Shown: piece by piece, positions 46,999 through 57,653 of the stretch
Numbering within the stretch: position 1 is the stretch's first letter
Layout: every line of letters starts with the position of its first letter
From: Cliona cf. orientalis
Lineage: Eukaryota > Porifera > Demospongiae > Clionaida > Clionaidae
Assembly: GCA_963930775.1 (NCBI GenBank)
Contig: OZ005697.1
Coordinates: 5,912,292-5,976,291 of the forward strand
Direction of reading: 5' to 3'
DNA length: 64,000 bases
The notes under the pieces: generated by a model
The model's input: only the letters and a program-made list of their open reading frames with translations
Database searches by the model: none
What the model was told of the DNA's origin: nothing
Translations under genes and position numbers: made by a program

Positions 46999-49926
46999 TT
47001 ACCTATACAAATATATTCCCATATGTCTATTATTTCCTATGGTATTCATCTGATATTCATCTGATATTAAAACATATTTTGAGCCGTTTTCAATCAAAAA
47101 CGTGGCACAATTTCGTGCGATTTTCAAGCGTTTTTTACACTTAATGGAATTATGAATGAATTGGCCTAAAATCCACGTATTTTTCAAATACAATTTGCGT
47201 ATGGATTTCCTAGTAGTGAGATGAGTCGGGTGGAGGTGTGTACCTTTTCCAAAGTAAATTAAACTGTGCTCTCAAATGTATCTTTCTTGGAAATACAGCA
47301 CTGAAATCAGGTGGTGCAATATATGCTATTGCTTCAACTTTGTATGCTGATGAGAAATTGATAGGTATTGGGACACAGTTGCATTTGAATTGGCAAATTC
47401 CAACCGATTATCCTTCAACAAATATTTCAGAATTCAAAAATAAAACAACTATGATCATATTTACAAGTAACAATGCCCAATTGGGAGGAGCAATTGCATT
47501 TGAAATGAATTCAAAGTTCTATGGTAGTAGTTTTTATAAGTATGTATTTAAATACAACTCAGCAGAGTATGGTGGAGCAGTGTATGTAAATGACTACACA
47601 AGCTCAGGCACTTGCGCCAGTAGATCCTATCTTGCCTACTCAGCATCTTCTGAATGTTTCATTCAAACTGTTAACTATAATAATTTCAAAAGGATACATG
47701 TAGATGAGTATCGCTATGAATTTCTTGACAATTATGCAAAAATATCCGGACCTTCGCTGTATGGCGGACTGCTAGACAGATGTACAATAAGCCAAATTAC
47801 GGGCCTTAAATCCAAGCACCTAGAAGATGTCAATGTGACAGTTATAGTGACCCCAAGAGCTACAAGAAATACTGAGGATGACACTCAAAATTTAATGATT
47901 TCCTCTGATCCCGTTCGTATTTGTTTCTGTAGAGATATCATGAATCCAGACTGTGGATACCAGTGGCCAGATATATCAGTGATGAAAGGTCACCCGTTCA
48001 CAGTTACTCTTGTGGCTGTGGATCAAGTCAATCACAGTGTTAATGCTACCATCCGCAGCTTTCTCTCCTCACCAAGAGGTGGTTTAGGGGAGGGACAACA
48101 ATCACAGAGTTCCTATCAAATCTGTACTAATCTGACATTTAATGCATTCTCACCACTTCCTTCTGAGAAACTTACTCTGTATGCTGAAGGCCCATGCAAT
48201 AACACTGGAATTTCCAAACGCAATGTGTTCATATATTTTACAGCTTGCATTTGTCCAATTGGATTTCAACCAATAGACTCTAGCAACTCAAACTGTGACT
48301 GCACCTGTGATCCTCGTCTCTATCCTCAATTCATTACAAGTTGTAATCATTCTACAACGGAATTGCTAACCAGAGAAGATACATCTTGGATCGGCTATCA
48401 TAGAGAAATTAACCACAGTGGCTATATCATCTATCGCTACTGCCCTTATGACTACTGCTTTCCTCCAACTCATGCTGTCAAAATCAACTTCAATGTGGAC
48501 AATGGAGCTGATGCTCAGTGTAACTTGAATCGTTCGGGTCTTTTGTGTGGGACTTGCGGATCTGGACTGAGTCTTTCACTAGGCAGCACAAGGTGCATGT
48601 GTCCCAAACAATGGCCTGGATTACTAATCATCATGACTTTGGCAGGAATTATGTCTGGTTTAGTACTCATCGCCATACTCCAAGTATTACACCTCTCTGC
48701 AGCGGTTGGAACTCTAAGTGGTATCATATTCTATGCTAATATCATTGCAGCAAATTTTAGTACCTTTATACCTGTAACTCATCCAAATGTTCTCACTGTA
48801 TTCATATCCTGGCTAAACCTGGACTTGGGAATTGACATATGTTTTGTAAACGGAATGGACACCTTTGCAAAGCAGTGGCTGCAATTAGTATTTCCAACAT
48901 ATGTCATAGTCTTAGTGGCTATGGTGATCTTTATCAGTGAACGATATACACGACTTGCTAAGCTAATTGGAAGGGGCAACCCAATAGCTACACTAGCTAC
49001 CCTTATCTTACTATCATATACTAAATATCTTCGAGCTATTATTGACATTTTCTCATTTGCAATTTTGAAATATCCCGATGACTCTGTCAGAGTTGTCTGG
49101 CTACCTGATGCTACAGTGCGATATCTCAGCGGTAAGCATGTCCTCCTGTTTTTGGTGGCGGTGGTCATCATCATAATATTATTATTAGGTGTTGTCTATA
49201 CATCTCTTCTCTTTGCTTGGCAATGGCTTCAGCTGCTTCCAAGGAAAAGGATTTTTGAATGGATTTGGTACACAAGAGTTAATTCATTTATGGATGCATA
49301 CCTTGCTCCTTACACACCAAAGCACCGTTATTGGACTGGCCTCCTTCTCATTGCCCGAATAGTGCTTTACCTTGTATCGGCACTGAATCTATCAAATAAC
49401 CCACAAATAAATCTTCTCGCCATAGGCTTGACCATTTCTTGCCTTTTTGTTTTGAAAGCTGTATTACTGGTTCAAATTTACAGAAAATGGCCATGCAACA
49501 GAAATTGTTGAATTTTCTTTCCATCTTAATCTACTTTTCCTCACCTTTTGCAGCTTCTACTCATTAGGAGACAGTGAAAGACAAATTGCCATAGCATACA
49601 CTTCAATTAGCATCAGTTTAGCACTGTTTTGTGGCGTAATGCTGTATCACATAATATCCACTATATTGAGTACAATATGGCTGAAGAGCCTAATAAATAA
49701 AGTAACCCAAAGGAAGGTTGATGTTTTGGGTGATGCTCAAACTGCTCTCTTGCTAGGCGACTATGGTGATAATAATATGGAATTAGCAGCAGTCGCTCCA
49801 ACTTCAACTATAGTCGAGATATCACCTGAACACTCAACACAGGACTCAAGGAATATTGATATGATCCCTCACGATTCACTAGATATGCAAATACCAACAG
49901 AAACTGAGACTCCTTGTGGGAACTAG

Positions 49927-51028
49927 CTATAACCATAGTACATTAACAAACAGGAAAGATACTATATACACAAACTTGACTTCATAATTTTATCACTCAA
50001 TTGCTGACCTTAATATTAGCAAGGTAGCTAGCTACATGATATTGTTGTTCACTTGTGACTAATAATAAGAAGTGTATTTTGATGTCTCACATATTACATA
50101 ATGACCAATGTTAATTGTGAGGTCATTTATTTGTCACAGTTGGGCAGACTACTGTTCTGGCTTATTAATTTGCACCGTCATATCAGGTGCTGTATAGCTA
50201 TATAGGTAGCTGATATTTATTTGCCAGGCACATACATTCTATACCTGAATATTATAGTAACAATGAACCACATGACATTAAGATATTGTCCCAAGACTGA
50301 TGGCCAAGTGTATCTGGAGCTTATAGTATAAAATCAGTCTTTTCAGTACATTTCACATTTTCTATAGGTAAATAACAGTGTTTCAAAATACAATCAGGTC
50401 ACTCAGGTGGGCCACAGTACGCATTCTTACCTGGCCATAATAATATTAGTGGGGAAAGTGTACAATCTATGTTACTATTGAGATGTCACCCCTGACAAAC
50501 TGGCTATACCAAGATTTTCCTCGTCCATCACACTTCTGATATAATATGCTTTAGTGTGTATAGTCTAAAGTTACGTTGATATGTAATGTATCTATGGTAA
50601 TATCCAGAAGCATGCATGGTCTCAGATGCTTAGTCTCATTCCCAGACCTAGCCCCAAAAAACGGGGGAAAGATTTTGGGGACTTGGGGCCATTTGATTGG
50701 TTTGGCTGGCTTTAGGTGCATGCACTAACGCAGCTGAGCTAAAATAAATCTCGGATCTGATTGGTTATAGCATGACATCCCTGAGAACAAAAACTGCCAA
50801 TTATGCACAACCAAGAAGATGCTCGCCAGTCCCCAGACCCTTTCCCCTCGTTTTGGGGCTGGTTCTGGGAATGAGACTACAGACGCTGGGGAGAGTCCAT
50901 CCTTTCATGTTATCCCCACCCAAATCCACCAATACCAGCTAGTAGCCTACTACATGTAACGAAGAACACAGGATACAAGCTAAAATGATTATGCACAGCC
51001 TAGTGAATAGAGTCAGTACTGTACTAAA
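49927..51028. other. Intergenic
   Basis: No gene is seen. It contains the foldback element at 50631-50879. Confidence 0.5.
50631..50879. mobile_element. Foldback MITE, TAGTCTCATTCCCAGA type
   Basis: The ends TAGTCTCATTCCCAGAMC and their complement bound 249 bp; AGCCCCAAAA motifs extend the arms inward. The end motif is related to the TAGCCTCGTACCCAGG group. Confidence 0.85.
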
Positions 51029-54000
51029 CTAAGGCAATGTCATGGGCTTTACCATCAGTCCGATGTGAGTTATTGATTTTCTGAAGCCTAGCTTCTCCAC
51101 TAAATTGATACCAATGTGGTTATGTTCATCCACCACAACTTCTGGTATTAACCCATCAGCAATTATTTCACCACAGATATGTTGATAAAGTAGACAGGCA
51201 ATGCCTTTTCGTCTGTGTTCCTCCAATACATGGAGATGGCCTAGGCGTGCATTGCTGTACTGCAGGCACCAGCCAATGGGCTGGTCAGGGTTATCAATGG
51301 TGAACATTCCAACACTATGAAAGTTGTTGATGAGTCCCTCAAAGAACCTATGTGTAATTTCGTCTGACTGGTCAAATTTCCATTCCCAGTATCTTGAGAC
51401 AAATTCAGCATGATCAGCTTTCAGTGGTTTAAGTATGTAGCCCTCTGGACACTCCCTGTAAAATCAGTGCACAAATATTTTATAGAGGAAGACTAGCTGC
51501 AGTTGATCCAACAAGCTGGATGGACTCCCATATCACTTGATATGATCCTCACCACTCCATGCACACACAGATCAAACTAAAAACTGGGTGCATATGTAAC
51601 TCGTAGTTATAGTAGACTTACGGTTTTCTTTGTTTCTCTTGAGGCATGTAGTAATTGATACCGTGAAATATAATGTCCACTTGACATGAAAGAGTTCTTA
51701 AACGTTCTTTTAGAAATAGTGATAAATCAGTATCACCTGTATAATAGACACAATACTCAATGTAATATTATTCAGTGAATATAACTATTAAGGTCACAAT
51801 AGCTCACTAAAATACAGCTGATACTTGCATTACCTTATACTGTAGAGCCATGGTTTACCCCATTAATCTATACGCTAAAACACTATATTTTTGAAAGCAC
51901 CATGGTCCATGCATAGGTGACCCCATTGACAGGTTCCACTGCAGTGTTGCTCCACATCAACAAGTAAATGAAGGCCCATACATGGTCTTGCAAAAAAAAG
52001 GCCCTATGGACATTACATCTTACTTTGAGGTCAAACTGCGGGTGGGCCAACATTGCAGTCACCAATATTGCCTACTGCTAAGTGCATGATGCAATGCAAG
52101 TACATAGTGTGTGACATCGCAGACCACACACCTTATACTAGCTGAGTAGCAGAGTAATTTGTACCTATTAAGTGTGTGTATATAACACATCCTCTAAAGG
52201 GGGAGAGGCTTACTAGACAATAGAAAATCCTTATTTGCACTGCTTGTGCTAGGTAAGCACTCTTTCAAACAAATTTCGGACCTCAGCAGTAAATTGAAGC
52301 AAAACTGGGGAATGGGAGCTAGGACAATCCAGATTCATAGAGGGCCCTCTTTCACGAAACTATGACATTGTATACAGTAATAATGATCATGTACCTATAT
52401 ATAGTGATGCATCAGATTTCCTACGTTTGGATCCTCTACTTTACATAATTATATTATTATCTGGGCAAGGGTGATGTGTCCGCTGCTAGCTGGAGGTAGA
52501 TATCATAATTATTGCGAACTATGTGCTAGATTAGGATAGAATAGGACCCAGGCTAGTTAACATGAAGCAAATTTAATGTAATGTTATGCTCACATTTTAA
52601 GCGTATTACTTTCCACTCTGATGACAAGAAGGTCTTTTCACTGGAAAGTATCTTCAAAACATCTTCAAATTCACTGTTAGTAGCTGCATAACAAGTTAGT
52701 TCAATCTGCAGACCAGGAAATAAAATCAGATTGGCACTACTATGAAATATTTTTTTTGCATAATATTAATAATTATTTGTGCTTAACTTAGACAGAATTC
52801 AGACTTAAGCTATGCGGTCATGATCATCTGATTTCTTTCAGTTATGTTAGTCATAATAATATCATTATCAGCTGTTTGAATATGAATAGAGGTGCATCAA
52901 AGAGAACAATGCTATTCTACAACTAGATATCACTAGCTTGCCATAAGAATGTAATTAAATTTTAATGAATAATGCCATTGCCATTCGAGGGGGTGGGGGA
53001 CGGGGGAGGGGTCGATTAATGGATTTTTGAGTACCTGGTGCTACGAACTCAATCGAGCTATGCGGAGCATGCATGGCTGGACTTCTAGCTAGTTTTGTGG
53101 CCTAGCCCTTTCACAGGAGAGGAAGGATCAGGCCAAATTTACCGCATTAATTGCAGCTGTGTGAGTATTAATGCCACCATCCATTGATGTACCTTGTGCT
53201 GTGCACAAATGCTAATTGCATAGTACATGTAGCATTGTGCTCTAAGGCACATACCAAATAGTCTGGCCAGAATAACGCAGAAAACTGTCATGTTTACGAC
53301 AATCAGCATCGAATTATTAGTCGTGTGCATACCTTGTACATGTATTGCTCATAAACCAGTGATGCAAAGCTAGTTGACCAGATCCTTCTTTCTTGTGAAG
53401 GCCCGGGGCTAGCCCTCGTGATTGTCACGAAATAAATGGTTCCCCGCTACAAGTGGTCCCCTGGACCGTCCGTTTCTGCTAAAATTGGTCCCCCATAGTC
53501 GCAGACCGTCCCCCTTGCACGAGTGTTGGAGCATGCGCAATACAAAGCCCGCCCAAAAGGCTATAAAAGTTGAACGCCGGCATAGCTGTGACTGGTGATG
53601 AAAGGCAAGGTTAATGTATCAAACAGCAGCATTATCTTTGCTCAATTGGCTGCCACTGCTATATATATAGCTATATAGAGCCGGAATCGAAAAGAAGGAG
53701 GTGTCATTTTTCAGCGAATTTAGAGCAGTATCGGCAAATTTTCACACTCATCATCGGATTGAGTATCATCAATGTCACGGACGACAGATGAAAGACCATG
53801 TCAGAAGGAGAATCAAATCGGGAATTATTCACATTGGAGTCGGAGATAGCAGATCACATGCAGCAGGAGTCATCAACATCATTATAGCAAGAAGAGCAAA
53901 GTCATCATCACAGCAGGAGGACCAGGAATCATCAGCAGCAGATCAAGGAGGGGCAATATCAGATCAGGAAGATCAGAATGTACATAAACTTCAAGTCCAG

Positions 54001-57000
54001 AGCACCATACCACTGGAAATACCTCATGAAGAACACTGGTACATGGTAGAGAGGGCATACGTGTATCTGAAAACTAAAAAAGGTACATATCCAGAAGGAG
54101 TGACCAAAAATGAAAACCGACAGAAGGCTGAATAATTAATAATTAAAGGAAGAGAATGGGGAGCTAGTATACTACAAGAAGCAGTGATCCCCAAGAGTGG
54201 AAGAAGATCTTGGAATCTTGTCACAAACACCCAACATCTGGGCACATGCATATGCACTGCACTACCAAGGATTACAGAGTGATTTATCTGGCCTAGTATA
54301 ACAAAAGACGTAAAGAAATTGGTAGGTTGATTTAAACATGGCATCGCAAACATCATCAACCTGAGGCGTTTGCTATTGGAGGCAGATGTTTTAAAAAAAG
54401 ATTTCACAAGAAAAATTTAAGCGAAAAGGTGGCAAGTTGGATACAAAAATTAATGGACCGGTCCCTATAGGGTTGCCAAGAGCCTTGGTAGAGGACTGTA
54501 TCGTCCAGAAGATCCAACTAAGATCATCACCAGGATGAATGGAGTCCATTTGAAACCATATCACCAACCTCAAGTAATTTCCTTTTCAAATTGCTCAGAC
54601 TGGTTCCCCTGTGTCTCCAGTTCGCTCAAGTACAACTCGCAAGATGAAACATCTGAAGTTAGTATTAAATTGATATCCTGTGTATCATAATCATATTATT
54701 GTTGTTACAGAGTGCAAAAAGTTCACCTGAAAGAAAGAATGTCTAAAAGGAGGGACGTCTACTATGAAATGCTTGAAGCTAAAAAAAATGCAGACAAAGA
54801 TACCAAGCCACAACACTCCTCAAAGGTACATATAATAGCTATTCATGCATGCATGAATTGGAAATAGCTAAATACCTACTGCCAAATTCAGGCCAATGCT
54901 AGCAAAATAAATGAAGGTGGCCATAATACTAGCTGCAGCCAAGCAACTAATGCAAAGAAATATGTCAGTGTAAGCATGTAGCATGTAGCATGTACAGGAG
55001 ACGATCAGAAGGTGATCAATGTGGATACCTACGAGTTTGCTGCTTCACCAGCCAAGAAGAGAACCTGGATTGTTAATGGAAGCTTTACCCTAACACACAA
55101 AGAGCGAGATGTTTTATTGAATCCGAGGGAATGGCTCTTGGATACAATAATTAATCCATATTAATTATATGCAGATGACTACCTCTTCAAACAAGGTGAA
55201 ATGTGTGGTCCCTGATTGAGTGTCTTGAGAATGGCTCTCTCTCGGATTTTCCCACTAGCAAAACAAGAAGGAAGGGGATGAAGTGTAGGATGGTAGATAC
55301 CATTGAATTCTACTGTACATGCTAGATGCCAGAATTGTGTCTAATGATACATTGTGGCTGCTGTGAAGATCTCTTGTGCAGTGTGCCAGAGTCAGTGCCC
55401 CATGCAGTCTGCAATTGACAACCCAGATGTAGAGTGGACTTGTACATCCTGTAGAACTGACTAAGATCTTCATAGAATAATAGCTTCATTGTTGATCTCT
55501 CTAATTCTAACTAGAGACAATAGCCCTGTTCACACACACTGATCCAAATTAAACTGAACCGGTTTAAACTGCGTTTACACACTAGCGCTTGATCCGGATT
55601 AATATTTTCATGGCCCATTACTTTACATGTAATCCACTTTTAATCCACGTCAGGACGTGGATTCTAATCCGGATTAACTAATCCAGATTAAAAGTGGATT
55701 AAGGTGTTTACACAGAAACTGGATTAGTTTAATCCGGATTCTAATCTGGTATAAGGGCCTAGTGTAAACGGGGCTAATGTTTTAAAATCAATGGGGCGAG
55801 CCTCCGCGAACCCCACACAATTACAAAATTATGATTTGGTACAAATCGGAATTTATGTTTGACTCGAGGGAGTGGAAACTATGGTTAGAACGTGTCTCTA
55901 GCTACTTGGCTAGAGGCCTCGTAGTTCAGCATAGCCTCATAGCGATGATCATTTTGCTAGCAACAGTCACTTGTTTTAGGGCCTTGAATTTGGAGTCCCA
56001 CATGAATCCTCAGCACTCAAAACATTTCACTCTGCTGCCTAGAACGACATAATTTTTCTCTGTAGCCTTGCCCCTCTCAGTCTGAGTCTTTGCAGCTCTC
56101 CTTTTGAAATTTCTGATATCAGTTTCTGCGTTTCTCAGCCTTTCTTCTTTTTTTAATCCCTCGATCACGGATGTCACAGAGCTTGCATGCCCTGAGCCTC
56201 TTTCTCCACTTCGAAGTGTTCGCTCCCGTGTCCCCTACGTCGTATGCGCATGTGCGTAATGGAAGAAATATTGCATATCGTTGAAATAGAAGCATAGGCG
56301 TCGGAAGCAATTGGAAGGTGAGGGGGCCAGGGTGAAGTAATAGTGCGTGTGCAAAATTTTTAGCCACGCCCACTAATAACGGGAAACGAGTTCGTGAACA
56401 GCACTGAATTTAAAGAGCAAAAGCAGCGGGGACGACTGTAGGGCAGATAGAAGCTGCTGGCAACTCGAGCACAGATGAAAGAAGTCTAGTTTTCGGGCAA
56501 AAAGTTCATATAGACAGGTAAGGTCAGCTTATTCTATGGCATAATGTAAAAGTGGGTGTGTCCAGTCATGAAAAGTGGGGGGGCCATAGCCCCCCCCCCC
56601 CTGACCCCCCGGGTGCGACGCCCATGAGAAGACAGGTATACGGAATGACGGACGACAGATAATATATAAACGGAAAATCTTGATTGACATCACTAGTATG
56701 GGGCTCGCTTCGGCTCGCCCCAATTATCCATGCACTGATGTTGAGAGGGGGGGGGGACCATCAGTGTCAGGGGGACTGCTTGTGCAGCTGCATTATCCAT
56801 GCCCTGTATTGAGAGGGGGACCATCAGTGTCCAGGGGGACTGCTCGTGGCAGGCACGGATGGTCCAGGGGGACAGGTTACTCCAGCACCAATGGTCCGGG
56901 GGACTATTAATTTTATTCCCGACATGGGTGGTCGGGGGGGGGGGGGGACCGTCTGCAGTAGCATGACGGCATGACTAGCCAATATCTACTAACTTACAAC

Positions 57001-57269
57001 TGAAAGTAGTCCAGGTGAAGTGGCTGCTCGGCACACCACAGCAGTGAAATCAGGCCACTTGTTAGTGTACACTCTCCCCTCGAGCTTCCCTTGGTTCATA
57101 TGATGAGCTATTCCAATGAGCTGAATCATGATACAGAAACTATAGATAGTGCTACTCGACCTTGGTCGGTAATTATAAATCATACCGATAGTGTCCTTGG
57201 GATGCCTGGTCTGAGCCTTTCGATGAAGCTAGGCAAGCAAGAGCTCTCCAGCTGAACCCTTCCTGACAT
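51029..57269 (-). CDS. GLYAT-like N-acyltransferase, 5 exons
   Basis: Exons on the minus strand are 57269-57186, 57120-56998, 52705-52594, 51736-51622 and 51455-51029, with phases closing to 286 aa (human GLYAT is about 296). The N-terminal part has PRTLSLIGIAHHMNQG and VYTNKWPDFTAVVCR, matching the first domain of glycine N-acyltransferases. The C-terminal GNAT fold shows LGHLHVLEEHRRKGIACLLY, where RRKGIA is the acyl-CoA pyrophosphate-binding loop, then NHIGINLVEKLGFRKS. The family transfers acyl groups from acyl-CoA to amino acids such as glycine; the acceptor here is unknown, and no clear mitochondrial leader was seen. The start is the first ATG giving an open frame. Intron 1 is 65 bp; intron 2 is 4.3 kb and holds several transposons. 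It is followed upstream, on the same strand, by the MFS transporter gene. Confidence 0.88.
53102..53412. mobile_element. Foldback MITE in GLYAT-like intron
   Basis: The ends CTAGCCC and GGGCTAG continue inward as imperfect inverted repeats (CTTTCACAGGAGAGGAAGGA and its counterpart), about 40 bp. They resemble the ends of the element at 37848-38263. Confidence 0.65.
55521..55776. mobile_element. MITE with TAGCCCNGTTNACAC ends
   Basis: Inverted ends TAGCCCTGTTCACAC and GTGTAAACGGGGCTA enclose 256 bp, with TA at both edges. The interior is packed with AATCCGGATTA and AATCCAC motifs in both orientations, so it can fold on itself in several registers. Confidence 0.8.
56294..56625 (+). mobile_element. 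Dispersed MITE-like repeat, copy 2
   Basis: This is the opposite-orientation copy of the unit at 224-569, including the C-run next to one end and the GGTGCGACGCCCAT terminus. It lies in intron 2 of the GLYAT-like gene, within the older element fossil. Confidence 0.75.
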
Positions 57270-57653
57270 TGTGTTGTAAGCTTATATTATACGTAGTATG
57301 TTGTTGTACAAGGTGCCACGCCCCATCCACGAACTTCGTTTGAGTGAGTCTGTATAATTTAATTAAGGAAGTGACTGACAATTCTGACCACAGATAGCTA
57401 CAGCACTAATTTCAGTGTATTGTAGATCTAATAGCTAGGTACACGTAGACTATTATACGACAGTTAGCTTTTGCACAGCAGTATTCAGAGTAGGGTAGAT
57501 AGCTCCATCTCTCTTCCATTATAGCATCAGATTCGTTATGGCAATTTACTGACAGTATTAATAATAATATTGTGAGCTAAAAATTAAATCATGTGAGAGG
57601 GTATCATAATGACCATGTTGGCAATACCACTGAAGCCATGCCATGTGAGTAGA

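Larger units (their letters stand above)
43145..47225. mobile_element. Nested insertion block splitting the PMP-repeat gene
   Basis: Both sides are PMP coding sequence; everything between is non-coding and repeat-rich. The left part has many ATTTGAA-type motifs, and complementary TTCAAAT/TTTTTCAC motifs recur near 46600-46700, with GATAAATA at about 43171 and TATTTATC at about 46700 as possible element ends. Later insertions lie inside: an inverted pair at 44214-44624 and foldbacks at 45115-45691, 45900-46201 and 46849-46998. No transposase was recognised. Confidence 0.6.
41381..49926 (+). pseudogene. PMP-repeat beta-helix, multi-pass membrane protein gene, disrupted
   Basis: The first part (41381-42556) begins with a signal peptide (LIMLILCISCPFVKC) and continues as Asn-rich repeats with FxxN and GGA/GGAI motifs (for example FNGNSAEVGGALF, FSNNCASSRGGVF), the Chlam_PMP type that folds as a right-handed beta-helix. 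The repeats continue at 42546-43143 after a one-base shift near 42545, and at 47225-49511 after a 4-kb insertion block. After the repeats come a Cys-rich region (about 48250-48600), then about nine hydrophobic segments. A last shift near 49490 leads into 49491-49926, which adds two membrane segments and a cytoplasmic tail. A live copy would be a large cell-surface protein with extracellular beta-helix and receptor-like membrane part. I see no splice sites that would remove the insertion, so I call it a pseudogene. Function and ligand are unknown. Confidence 0.8.
53430..56955 (+). mobile_element. Integrase-type element fossil (Ginger- or Gypsy-like), broken
   Basis: Between about 53700 and 55470 plus-strand stretches recall an integrase of the retroelement/Ginger type: a region like the zinc-binding domain, then a stretch like the C-terminal GPY-type module; further on a stretch recalls Ulp1-type proteins. 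It is broken, with several breaks, and looks old. GGTCCCC-type motifs near 53440-53515 face GGGGGACC-type motifs near 56745-56955, which may be its subterminal repeats and give the approximate bounds. Younger MITEs at 55521-55776 and 56294-56625 sit inside it. Ginger versus LTR origin is not settled. Confidence 0.45.

Noticed and set aside
43145-47225. Reading the block as a true intron of the PMP-repeat gene
   Set aside because: No donor and acceptor pair near the edges restores the frame, and two other one-base shifts already break the gene.
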